Shown piece after piece: positions 1 to 7,190 of a stretch of 20,004 nt of DNA; position 1 is the first letter of the stretch; every line of letters starts with the position of its first letter. A program made the translations under genes and the position numbers. A model generated the notes under the pieces. The model was not told the origin of the DNA. It searched no databases and was given only the letters and a program-made list of their open reading frames with translations. Origin of the DNA: QHBQ01 sp038230695 (GTDB lineage Bacteria; Chloroflexota; Chloroflexia; QHBQ01); the NCBI GenBank assembly GCA_038230695.1, contig JBBRMT010000064.1:1-20004 (forward strand), written 5' to 3'.

Positions 1-41
1 AGCTTGCCGTCATTCTTTATAAGGCGCTCACCCTGCCATAA
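1..41 (+). CDS. C-terminal end of an SLH-domain surface protein (partial)
   Basis: The window opens inside a gene. Reading from base 3 gives LAVILYKALTLP and a TAA stop. These 12 residues are identical to the C-terminus of the SLH protein ending at 3453. In SLH domains this is the helix after the TRAQ motif, so the gene almost certainly encodes another SLH-anchored surface protein, a tandem paralogue of the next gene. Nine of the 12 codons differ at the third base, so this is an old duplication or strong constraint rather than a recent copy. Nothing can be said about its N-terminal domains. Confidence 0.8.
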   Translation, partial: LAVILYKALTLP

Positions 42-70
42 GTAGTAGGCGACAACAATGAAGCAAATCG

Positions 71-101
71 CTGGCTCCTGACTATATTAGTCAGGAGCCA
101 G
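71..101 (+). terminator. Perfect 14-bp hairpin after the upstream SLH gene
   Basis: CTGGCTCCTGACTA (71-84) pairs perfectly with TAGTCAGGAGCCAG (88-101) around a TAT loop, followed by TTGTCATT. It sits 30 bases after the TAA at 41, so termination is the likely role. The U-tract is poor, so a weak or Rho-assisted terminator, or an mRNA 3'-end protector, is possible. Confidence 0.65.
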
Positions 102-188
102 TTGTCATTGACCATGGCGAAGAAGAGCAACCCACGCAATGCTGTGGCGGCAGGGCGCGGATCAGGTATAAGAGAGAGGAATATAACG

Positions 189-1616
189 ATGAAACCCCGA
201 CCAGTTATCCAGCTTGCCAGCCTTGCGCTGCTGGTGATGCTGTTGGCAAGCGGCGCAAGCGCAACCCCTACCATCCCTCCCCCAATTGGTAGCCTGAGCC
301 AGATTTCTCCACCCAGCGACCAGTCGGATGCGGCCAACCAGCCATCCTCACCGCCTGCCAATCCATCTTCCGCGACCTTGCTGCCTCGTTCCAGCCAGTA
401 CGATCAGTATGGAGGTTGGAATGCGCTGCCCATTAGCAACACGTCGGGCTACTTTCGCACCGCCATTGTGAGTGGCACGGCCTGGCTGGTAACACCCGAC
501 CAGCACGCCTTTTTCAGCGCTGGCGTAGATTGGGTTAGCTTCGGCAACCATCCTCAGGTGGCTGAGACCTACGACCAGCGGATGTTCGCCAAATACCGCA
601 ACGCTAGCGCCTGGGCCAACGCAACTGCCTCGCAACTAGGGGGCTGGGGCATCAACACCATCGGCGCGTTCAGCGGCAGCGACATCACCCATCACGGGTT
701 GGTCGAGAGCCGCTACCTCAACGTTGGGCAGTTGAGTATGGTAAGCCCGTACAATACGCCCGCGATGAACTTCAGGTTCCCCGATGTGTTCGCGGTGGGC
801 TGGGCAATGACCGTCACCAACATCGTCAGCACCGAGATCAGCAGCGCCGATGTGGCCGACCCCTGGCTGCTCGGCTACTTCATTGATAACGAACTATTCT
901 GGTTCAACGGCTACTACGTCAACCAACCGACCTCTAGCCTGAGCGAAGGCTACATCGCCCAGACGCGAGATGAGCCGGGCAAGCAAGCGTGGGTCAATCA
1001 GTTGGTAGGCAGCTACGGCACGGTAAGCCAACTGAACGCGGCCTGGGGTACATCCTACGCCAGCTTCACCGGCACCGAGGCAACCAGCCTGCTGAACACT
1101 ACCAGCATCACCGCTACCGCTGCCTATACCGACAAGTATCAATTCCTCGGCCAGATTGCCAACCGCTACTACAGCATCACCACCAATGCGGTACGCGCCC
1201 GCGACCCCCACCACCTGCTGCTCGGCGACCGCTACTACGTCACGCCGCTTTTCCACGAGGTGGTGACTGCCGCCAGCCACTATCTCGATGTCCTCAGCGT
1301 CAATATGTACGATCCGTGGACGAACCCGATGGGCGACGATATGCAGATGGAGTTTCTCGACGAGTTGTCCGCCTGGGGCGGCAAGCCGGTGATGGTTGGC
1401 GAGTTCAGCCTGCTGGGGGTCGCTTCGGGGATGCCCAATGTGCCGCTGCCCGCCGCGCATCTGGTGCCAACCGACCGCGATCGTGGCTCCGGCTACCAGT
1501 TGCTGATGAGCGAGGCGGCCCGCCGCCCGCTGATGGTGGGTGTACACTGGTTCCAGCACGCGGATCGGGGCTTGCTCAACAACCCACAACCTGGGTGGCT
1601 ATTACGGCCACCATAA
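189..1616 (+). CDS. Secreted clan GH-A glycoside hydrolase, catalytic part (5' half of a frameshifted gene)
   Basis: The start is ATG 189, with AGAGGA at 175-180 and a spacing of 8. The frame is open from 102 but has no earlier ribosome site. Residues 1-25 form a signal peptide (MKPRPVIQLAS, hydrophobic core, then ASA). A Pro/Ser-rich stretch follows, then a TIM-barrel hydrolase. The motif YFIDNELFW (Glu about 235) fits the acid/base after strand 4. KPVMVGEFS (Glu about 405) fits the nucleophile, and GVHWFQHADR near 453-460 is the last barrel strand. The pattern resembles GH50-type agarases and GH42-like beta-galactosidases; family and substrate are not settled. This frame stops at 1614-1616 in the middle of the conserved end of the barrel, and the sequence continues one frame over (next entry). 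With one base removed, a protein of about 1087 residues results. Confidence 0.8.
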   Translation: MKPRPVIQLASLALLVMLLASGASATPTIPPPIGSLSQISPPSDQSDAANQPSSPPANPSSATLLPRSSQYDQYGGWNALPISNTSGYFRTAIVSGTAWLVTPDQHAFFSAGVDWVSFGNHPQVAETYDQRMFAKYRNASAWANATASQLGGWGINTIGAFSGSDITHHGLVESRYLNVGQLSMVSPYNTPAMNFRFPDVFAVGWAMTVTNIVSTEISSADVADPWLLGYFIDNELFWFNGYYVNQPTSSLSEGYIAQTRDEPGKQAWVNQLVGSYGTVSQLNAAWGTSYASFTGTEATSLLNTTSITATAAYTDKYQFLGQIANRYYSITTNAVRARDPHHLLLGDRYYVTPLFHEVVTAASHYLDVLSVNMYDPWTNPMGDDMQMEFLDELSAWGGKPVMVGEFSLLGVASGMPNVPLPAAHLVPTDRDRGSGYQLLMSEAARRPLMVGVHWFQHADRGLLNNPQPGWLLRPP

Positions 1617-3453
1617 CTGGGGCATGGTGGATATTGACGGCAACCCCTACCCCGACCTCACCCGCACCGCCGCTGTCTACAACGCCAATATCTACTACCA
1701 CAAACTGGGCCAACCCGCTGCGCAACTCGAACCGCCTACCCCGCTCAGTCCCATGTATGATGCGCCGGTATTCAGCTCCACCACCCGCTTCGCCTGGCGG
1801 CCTGTTGTAGGCGCAGCCAGCTACCTCTGGCAGGCGGCGCAAACCCCAGACTTCGCCAGCCCGCTCTCCACCACCACCAGCAGCGTCATCTACACCCCCA
1901 CCGTCGGCAGCCTCGACGCAGGCCGCTGGTACTGGCGGGTGCGGGCCAGCAGCGCGGTCAGCGACGAACTGGCCTACACTGCGCCACAGCCCTTCGACGT
2001 TCTGAGCCAGACCCACGCACTGATGATCAATGGCTTTGAGAACAGCGCCGATACCAGCATTGATGGGCCAAACTCGAAGTGGAGTTCATGGGAGGTTAGC
2101 GGTTCGCTTACCCTGACTGGCACCACGGTAGGGCGCACCGAGGGCCAGCAGGCAGGGTTGCTTACCTTCACCGGCAAGCAGTCGCCCGGCCGCGACGAGT
2201 GGGTGGAGATCAGCCGTGCGCCTAATGGCAATGGCTTCAGCCCCAGCGACTGGCGCGGCTACGATTATCTGACCCTGGACATCAATAGCCTCGGCTCTGA
2301 CATACCCGCGCCGCTCTTTACCATGAGCTTCAGCGACGATGCGAACGCCGTCGCCAAAGATGCCCAGGTGCTGACCATCCGCCAGGGCGTGACTAACTTC
2401 TTCATGCCGCTCAACCAGGCATGGGGCGTTGACCTCTCCCATATACAGGATTTGAAGATTGGCGGGCGCAGGCCACTCACCGGCACTCAGTTGGTGGTAG
2501 ACAACCTTACCCTGCGGGCGGTAGACCATCCCAACCTGGCCCAGCCACCGATTACTCCTACCCTCAGCGACGCGATGATCAGCGGCACCCTGCTGCTCGA
2601 TTGGAGCAACTATCACCCGGCCCGCACTACCACAACCTACCTCGTATACATCAGCGACAACCCCAACACCTCGATCAGCTCGATGCAACCGATCCTCACC
2701 CTCGATGCAGTGGCGCAGCAGGCCCGCCTGCGGGTGCAACTAAACCTCTCCGCTCCCAGCGCGGATCCCTCTGGCTTCGCGGTCTTGCCTAACGGCCAGC
2801 CCTTCTACGCCACTGTGGTGCCAGTTGACCTATGGGGCAATGTGGGCGCGGTTGGCCCCAGCGCCTCGGCCAGCCCCAGCGAGTGCGGGCTATCGTTCAG
2901 CGATGTGCCTTATGGCTCATGGGCATGGGCCAACGTCAACCATCTGGCCTGCCTCAACATCGTCAACGGCACCAGCAGTCACACCTTCAGCCCCAACGCG
3001 CCCGCCACCCGCGTTCAGTTTGCCAAGATGGTCAGCCTGGCGCAGGGCTGGCCGCTTGTCACTCCCACCAACCCAACCTTCAGCGATGTGCCACCTGCCA
3101 ACCCGCTCTACTCCTTCGTGGAGACCGCCTACGCCAATGGCGCAATCAGCGGCGCATCCTCATTCGACTGTGCGGCGCAAGGGCTGGCTTACCCCTGCTT
3201 CCTGCCCAATGACAATATTACCAGGGCGCAGATCGCCATCATCACGGTACGCGCCTTCGGCTGGCCGATTGACACTACTGGCGGGCCACACTTCAGCGAT
3301 GTATCTGCCGACAATTACGCCTATGGCGCAATCGAGACCTGCTACCATCGTGGCACCGTCACTGGCATCGGCGGCGGGTTGTTCGCCCCCAACGCCAACG
3401 TCACCCGCGCCCAGCTTGCGGTGATACTCTACAAGGCGCTTACGCTACCCTGA
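1540..3453 (+). CDS. Accessory and SLH-anchor part of the same glycoside hydrolase (3' half)
   Basis: This frame continues the hydrolase: GYYGHHNWG followed by MVDIDGNPYPDL is the expected end of a GH-A barrel and matches the HWFQHADR that precedes it in the other frame. The GTG at 1540 only marks where this frame opens; no credible independent start was seen. Domains in order: an Fn3-like module (about nt 1735-2000); a jelly-roll module resembling a carbohydrate-binding domain, from LMINGFE to VDNLTLRA (about 2020-2525); a second Fn3-like module (about 2540-2860); and three SLH domains (from 2884, 3075 and 3290) with TRVQFAK, TRAQIAI and TRAQLAV motifs. SLH domains hold proteins on cell-wall polymers, so the enzyme would be displayed on the surface. 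Cys pairs occur in SLH1 and SLH2. If the frame change is real, this half is untranslated or made only by frameshifting. Confidence 0.8.
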   Translation: MYTGSSTRIGACSTTHNLGGYYGHHNWGMVDIDGNPYPDLTRTAAVYNANIYYHKLGQPAAQLEPPTPLSPMYDAPVFSSTTRFAWRPVVGAASYLWQAAQTPDFASPLSTTTSSVIYTPTVGSLDAGRWYWRVRASSAVSDELAYTAPQPFDVLSQTHALMINGFENSADTSIDGPNSKWSSWEVSGSLTLTGTTVGRTEGQQAGLLTFTGKQSPGRDEWVEISRAPNGNGFSPSDWRGYDYLTLDINSLGSDIPAPLFTMSFSDDANAVAKDAQVLTIRQGVTNFFMPLNQAWGVDLSHIQDLKIGGRRPLTGTQLVVDNLTLRAVDHPNLAQPPITPTLSDAMISGTLLLDWSNYHPARTTTTYLVYISDNPNTSISSMQPILTLDAVAQQARLRVQLNLSAPSADPSGFAVLPNGQPFYATVVPVDLWGNVGAVGPSASASPSECGLSFSDVPYGSWAWANVNHLACLNIVNGTSSHTFSPNAPATRVQFAKMVSLAQGWPLVTPTNPTFSDVPPANPLYSFVETAYANGAISGASSFDCAAQGLAYPCFLPNDNITRAQIAIITVRAFGWPIDTTGGPHFSDVSADNYAYGAIETCYHRGTVTGIGGGLFAPNANVTRAQLAVILYKALTLP

Positions 3454-3474
3454 GCTTCCAGATAGGTGTGGTGT

Positions 3475-3497
3475 AGGGGCGGATTGCGTCCGCCCTT
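3475..3497. repeat. GC-rich palindrome of the GTAGGGGCG family, copy 1
   Basis: AGGGGCGG (3475-3482) pairs with CCGCCCTT (3490-3497) over a 7-base loop, preceded by GT. It resembles the copies at 3577 and 16336, but with GGATT in place of GAACC. It lies just after the SLH gene and next to a second hairpin, so it may help end transcription. Confidence 0.55.
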
Positions 3498-3498
3498 A

Positions 3499-3531
3499 TG
3501 GAGGCGTGCTTGGGTGCGCCTCCACCGTTTT
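3499..3531 (+). terminator. Intrinsic terminator after the hydrolase/SLH gene
   Basis: TGGAGGCG (3499-3506) and CGCCTCCA (3517-3524) form a perfect 8-bp stem with a 10-base loop, followed by CCGTTTT. It lies 45 bases after the stop at 3453 and before ubiX, which has its own TATAAT at 3546-3551. Confidence 0.65.
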
Positions 3532-3576
3532 GTTGGCGAATGGGGTATAATCAGCGCATCGCAAATATCGCAGTCG

Positions 3577-3602
3577 GTAGAGGCGAACCGTGCTTCGCCC
3601 TG
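3577..3602. repeat. GTAGGGGCGAACCGT-type palindrome, copy 2
   Basis: The copy reads GTAGAGGCGAACCGT, then GC, then TTCGCCCTG. GGCGAA (3582-3587) pairs with TTCGCC (3594-3599). It is nearly identical to the copy at 16336-16361 and lies in the ubiX 5' leader, between its TATAAT (3546-3551) and ribosome site, so it would be transcribed. Confidence 0.65.
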
Positions 3603-3628
3603 ATCTTGTGACAGGAGGGTTTATAGTT

Positions 3629-4195
3629 ATGCCCAAGCGCATCGTGGTCGGCATATCGGGAGCCAGCGGGGTCATCTACGGGGTACGCCTGCTCGAAGTG
3701 CTGCGCGACCACCCTGAAGTGGAGACCCACCTGGTGATCAGCGAGGAGGGGGCGCGTACCATCAAGATCGAGACGGGGCGTAGCGCCAAAGAGGTTGCCG
3801 CGCTTGCCACCCGCCACTATGATGCTGACAATCTGGCTGCCGCGATCAGCAGCGGCAGCTTTCGTACCGAAGGTATGGCGGTTATTCCCTGCAGCATGAA
3901 AACGCTAGCGGGCATTGCCACGGGCTATAGCGACAATCTGTTGCTCCGTGCCGCCGACGTAACCCTCAAGGAGCGGCGCACCCTCATCATCGTCCCCCGC
4001 GAGTCGCCGCTACACGCTATCCACCTGGAAAACCTGCACAAGCTGGCGCAGATGAACGCGATTATCTTGATACCCGATTGCCCCTTCTACATCCAGCCTA
4101 AGACGCTTGACGACATCATAGATTATCTGGTGGGCAAGACCCTCGACTACTTCCACATCGAACACGACCTCTTTCGCCGCTGGCAGGGAGGCTGA
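3629..4195 (+). CDS. ubiX: UbiX flavin prenyltransferase
   Basis: UbiX joins dimethylallyl phosphate to FMN to make prenylated FMN, the cofactor of UbiD-type decarboxylases, in the cytoplasm. The start is ATG 3629 with AGGAGGG at 3613-3619; an in-frame GTG at 3590 would add 13 unconserved residues. The 188-residue length is usual for the family. Visible marks are the flavin-binding GISGASGVIYG at residues 8-18, the CSMKTLAGIATGYSDNLL block with RAADVTLKERR, the VPRESPLH loop (most homologues have VPRETPLH) and PFYIQPKTLDDIIDYLVG with the Tyr of the C-terminal active-site region. No ubiD partner is in the window. Transcription may start at the TATAAT at 3546-3551, although no good -35 is seen. 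Pad1 or dodecin-like flavoproteins are unlikely alternatives. Confidence 0.95.
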   Translation: MPKRIVVGISGASGVIYGVRLLEVLRDHPEVETHLVISEEGARTIKIETGRSAKEVAALATRHYDADNLAAAISSGSFRTEGMAVIPCSMKTLAGIATGYSDNLLLRAADVTLKERRTLIIVPRESPLHAIHLENLHKLAQMNAIILIPDCPFYIQPKTLDDIIDYLVGKTLDYFHIEHDLFRRWQGG

Positions 4196-4385
4196 AACCG
4201 CCTCCCCCATTGTGGGATGGGTGCAGGGTCAAGTGTCAACTACTTTGCATTTGCCTCTCGCCAACGCAACCAGTATCAACTTGCTTCGTTGCTATAATCA
4301 GGAACGTGTACACTCCTACGCAACCATCAACCTTCTGATTATCGCGTTGCTGCCGCAAACTGCCGCAGCAAAAGGAGCAAGGAAA

Positions 4386-5846
4386 GTGTCCAAACTAAAC
4401 AAACCCCTACGCGGCATCGCTGCCGCCCTGCTGCTGGCCGCATTGCTAATGCCCGGCCTCAGCTCAAACCATGCCGCCGCCGCCAACTCGTTCGCCGACC
4501 CCGCCTTCCAGACAGTCTGGAATCGCACCGATGCGCTGGTCGGCCAACCCAACATCAATCGCGGCTACTTCTGGGGGCCGCAGCCCGGCTTCAGCCTGAC
4601 CGAACCGTACAAGGAAGGCGCGGGTGGCACCCGCCTGGTGCAGTATTTCGACAAGAGCCGCATGGAGATCAACAACCCCAGCGGCGACAAATCCAGCAAG
4701 TTCTACGTCACCAACGGCCTGCTCACCGTCGAGCTAATCAGCGGCAAGATGCAGGTGGGCGACAACACCTACCAGAGCCGCTGGGCGGCGCAGATTGACC
4801 TCGCCTCCGATGGCGACGATACCAGCGCCCCCACCTATGCCAGCTTTCAGAACCTGCTGTACGATGCCACCAGCCAGATTGGCGCTAATGCCACCGCCAC
4901 TATCAATCGCATAGGCAATGTCGGCGATGACTCCACTAAGGCTAGCGACCCCGGCACCGTAATCTCATACTACGAGCCAAGCACCAAGCACAATATTCCC
5001 AAGGTCTTCTGGGATTTCCTCAACCAGAATGGCGCGGTGATGGACAGCGGCCATAAGGTAACAGAGAAGCTGAACGACCCCTGGTTCTACGCCACCGGCT
5101 ACCCCATCGCCGAAGCATACTGGGCCAACGTCAAGATTGCCGGGCAGACGAACATTGCCGTCCTCATCCAGCCCTACCAGCGTCGCGTCCTCACCTACGT
5201 GCCATCCGCGCCCGCCGCCTACCAGGTGCAGATGGGCAACATCGGCCAACACTACTATGCCTGGCGCTACAACGATGCGGGCAAGCCGATCTTCGACCCC
5301 GCTACCTGCGATATTGTACCTACCCTGGGTGTGGGCAAGGTCTGGGCTGACCACTCCGAAGTGCAGCAGGAACTCGGCTGCACCAACAACAGCGCCGAAA
5401 ACGTGCAGGTGGCGCAGCAGTCGTTCGAGCATGGGCAGATGATTGACCTCATCATCAACTATCACGACAGCTACGACAACAAGACTACCACCTACAAGAC
5501 CATCTACGTGCTGTTCGCTAACGGCACTGCCCAGCACTTCGACGACCAGTATCAGGATGGCACTGATCCCGGCGGTCACGAAACCCCGCCGCCCGGGTTG
5601 TATGCGCCCAAGTTCGGCTTCGGCAAGGTATGGCGTGAAGGCACCGGCGCTCATGTGCGTGAGCGGCTGGGCTGGGCTACCGCCGACGAAGTGGGCAGCA
5701 ACGGCTACTACGACTATTTCAGCAAGGGTCTTGCCGTCGCCACCAACGCACCGCTGAAGAAGATCTACGTTCTCTACAACAGCAACGGCTATGGCGGTTA
5801 CGATGCCAACCACTGGGCTGTCTACGATGATACCTACACCCCGTGA
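4386..5846 (+). CDS. Secreted protein of unknown function with a duplicated C-terminal GKVW...LGW domain
   Basis: The GTG start at 4386 has GGAG at 4374-4377 and is followed directly by a signal peptide (basic MSKLNKPLRG, hydrophobic core to residue 22, then SSNHAAAA). The frame is open from 4212 but the upstream part looks untranslated; a TATAAT at 4293-4298 fits a leader of about 80 bases. The 486-residue protein has an N-terminal region with FWGPQPG, EPY (about 73-75) and VQYFDKSRMEINNP. The C-terminal third contains two related units of about 95 residues starting near 316 (GVGKVWADHSEVQQELGC) and 411 (GFGKVWREGTGAHVRERLG), each followed by (K/T)KIYVLY- or KTIYVLF-type strands and acidic tails. 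I recall similar secreted proteins from Chloroflexota without an assigned role. The unit weakly recalls LGFP-type repeats of wall proteins. No catalytic motif was recognised. Confidence 0.85.
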   Translation: MSKLNKPLRGIAAALLLAALLMPGLSSNHAAAANSFADPAFQTVWNRTDALVGQPNINRGYFWGPQPGFSLTEPYKEGAGGTRLVQYFDKSRMEINNPSGDKSSKFYVTNGLLTVELISGKMQVGDNTYQSRWAAQIDLASDGDDTSAPTYASFQNLLYDATSQIGANATATINRIGNVGDDSTKASDPGTVISYYEPSTKHNIPKVFWDFLNQNGAVMDSGHKVTEKLNDPWFYATGYPIAEAYWANVKIAGQTNIAVLIQPYQRRVLTYVPSAPAAYQVQMGNIGQHYYAWRYNDAGKPIFDPATCDIVPTLGVGKVWADHSEVQQELGCTNNSAENVQVAQQSFEHGQMIDLIINYHDSYDNKTTTYKTIYVLFANGTAQHFDDQYQDGTDPGGHETPPPGLYAPKFGFGKVWREGTGAHVRERLGWATADEVGSNGYYDYFSKGLAVATNAPLKKIYVLYNSNGYGGYDANHWAVYDDTYTP

Positions 5847-5879
5847 GCTAGCTGCACTATAGCTTACCACTTCGCAAAC

Positions 5880-5903
5880 AGCCGCCCCATCATCGGGGCG
5901 GCT
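5880..5903 (+). terminator. Hairpin after the secreted-protein gene
   Basis: AGCCGCCCC (5880-5888) pairs perfectly with GGGGCGGCT (5895-5903) around ATCATC, 34 bases after the stop at 5846. No T-run follows, so termination strength is uncertain. Confidence 0.6.
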
Positions 5904-5945
5904 CGTATATTGCTGTATAATGAAGACAAAACATGAGGAGGAGAT

Positions 5946-6419
5946 ATGGACGACATAATCGCGGACACCCGCAAGCGAATCGCTGAACTTGACCATGCCG
6001 CAGTAATTACCGCCGCGCTGGCGGCAGGCAGCGTCTACCTGGCGGAGATGGCAGTGGATATGCGGCTGCTCAATTATCCGCTCAACGACATTCGGATGCT
6101 GGGCGAGATGTTTGGTCGCCGTCGCGCCTGGCCGCTGGTTGGCACCGCCGCGCACTATAGCTTCAGCATCTTTCTTGCTTATGTCTACGCCGCTTATGCC
6201 CGCGAAAATCTGCCAGGCCCTCCCTGGATGCGTGGTATAATCTTCATCAACATCGAAAACGGCATTCTCTATCCCTTTGCCCCGTTGCTCGACCGCTTCA
6301 ACCCCACCATCCACAGTGGGGCAATGCCGCCTGTGTTCAGCAAAACTGGCTTCGTCAACCAACTGCTGCGCCACGCTGCTTTCGGCCTCGTCCTCGGCGG
6401 GCTGCTACGGAAGAGGTGA
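5946..6419 (+). CDS. Small multi-pass membrane protein of unknown function
   Basis: The start is ATG 5946, with a strong GAGGAGGAG at 5935-5943; a TATAAT lies at 5916-5921. The 157-residue protein has hydrophobic segments near residues 18-36, 63-84, 95-113 and 137-154, suggesting three or four membrane helices. The conserved-looking blocks IIFINIENGILYP and SKTGFVNQLLRHAAFGLVLGGLL, with charged residues between helices, are not of a family I can name. It is 7 bases upstream of the TMEM165/GDT1-like gene, whose ribosome site overlaps its end, so the two are co-transcribed and may share a role in ion handling. That role is inferred from position only. Confidence 0.8.
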   Translation: MDDIIADTRKRIAELDHAAVITAALAAGSVYLAEMAVDMRLLNYPLNDIRMLGEMFGRRRAWPLVGTAAHYSFSIFLAYVYAAYARENLPGPPWMRGIIFINIENGILYPFAPLLDRFNPTIHSGAMPPVFSKTGFVNQLLRHAAFGLVLGGLLRKR

Positions 6420-6426
6420 TTACCGC

Positions 6427-7008
6427 ATGAACCTGAGCCTGGCGCTATCCACATTTCTATTTATCTTTGTCGCCGAATTGCCGGATAAGACGGCGCTGGC
6501 CTCGCTGGCGCTGGCGACCCGCTACAAACCGCTGGGGGTGTTCACCGGCGCGGCGGCAGCGCTGATGGTGCAGAGCCTGATCGCGGTGACAATCGGCGGT
6601 CTGTTTGCCCTGCTGCCCGCCGACATTGTGCATCGCGCCGCAGGGGCGCTCTTCCTCGTCTTCGCCTTCTTTATGTGGCGGCGCAATGAGGAGGCTGAAG
6701 AGGCAAAGGAGGAAGCCGAGGTTAAGAAAAAGGCAACCTTCCACAGTGGGGTGTGGACCGCATTCATCGTCGTCTTCCTCGCCGAGTGGGGCGACCTGAC
6801 CCAGCTTGCCACCGCCACGCTAGCGGCAAAGTACAACGACCCGCTCACCATCTTTGTCGGCGCGACGCTGGCGTTGTGGGCAGTTGCGGTCATCGCCATC
6901 GTGGTCGGCAACCGGGCCAGCCTGCTACTCAACCCCGACGTTATGCAGAAGGTTGCCGCCATCATCTTTGCTGTGTTGGGCGTGCTGCTCATCGTGGGGG
7001 TAATCTAA
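6427..7008 (+). CDS. TMEM165/GDT1 (UPF0016) family cation transporter
   Basis: Known members are Mn2+/Ca2+ export or exchange proteins of the cytoplasmic membrane. The start is ATG 6427; GAGGTGA just upstream overlaps the end of the preceding gene. The protein has 193 residues, six predicted helices in two halves and a charged Glu/Lys-rich loop at about 87-104. Each half carries the family motif E-x-G-D-(K/R)-(T/S) in altered form: ELPDKT (17-22) and EWGDLT (120-125). The acidic residues expected to bind metal are kept in both, but Pro replaces Gly in the first and Leu replaces Lys/Arg in the second. The length and two-fold layout fit bacterial members. Confidence 0.9.
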   Translation: MNLSLALSTFLFIFVAELPDKTALASLALATRYKPLGVFTGAAAALMVQSLIAVTIGGLFALLPADIVHRAAGALFLVFAFFMWRRNEEAEEAKEEAEVKKKATFHSGVWTAFIVVFLAEWGDLTQLATATLAAKYNDPLTIFVGATLALWAVAVIAIVVGNRASLLLNPDVMQKVAAIIFAVLGVLLIVGVI

Positions 7009-7042
7009 TATTATATCGTAGGCATTGATGCGCTTGTGCATC

Positions 7043-7066
7043 TGGGGGCTGAACCCCTGACCCCCA
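7043..7066 (+). terminator. Possible terminator hairpin after the transporter operon
   Basis: TGGGGG (7043-7048) pairs with CCCCCA (7061-7066); an inner alternative pairs GGGG with CCCC at 7054-7057. No T-run follows. It sits 35 bases after the stop and before a strong promoter, which fits an operon boundary. Confidence 0.4.
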
Positions 7067-7096
7067 TGCTCCTCCCGACATTTGTACCAATTACTA

Positions 7097-7125
7097 TTGA
7101 CAAGCAGTTATCCTTCTAATATAAT
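7097..7125 (+). promoter_or_regulatory. Consensus sigma70 promoter for the Bax-inhibitor-like gene
   Basis: TTGACA (7097-7102), a 17-base spacer and TATAAT (7120-7125) are all perfect consensus. Transcription would start near 7132, leaving a leader of about 59 bases before ATG 7191. This implies strong constitutive expression. Confidence 0.88.
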
Positions 7126-7190
7126 GGAGCAGCATACATTGCTGTGCATAAAGCTACGATAACGCCGTTGTAGGCGAAAGGAGCAAGGCT

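Noticed and set aside
102..188. Upstream start of the hydrolase at TTG 102 or ATG 114
   Set aside because: No ribosome site, and it would put 25-29 basic residues before a clear signal peptide; ATG 189 fits better.
894..1589. Open frame on the - strand inside the hydrolase
   Set aside because: Antisense to conserved catalytic motifs, with no family resemblance.
4965..6374. Long open frame on the - strand (469 codons)
   Set aside because: It lies antisense to two well-supported genes and runs through their intergenic hairpin; composition is that of a GC-rich shadow frame and it has no recognisable domain.
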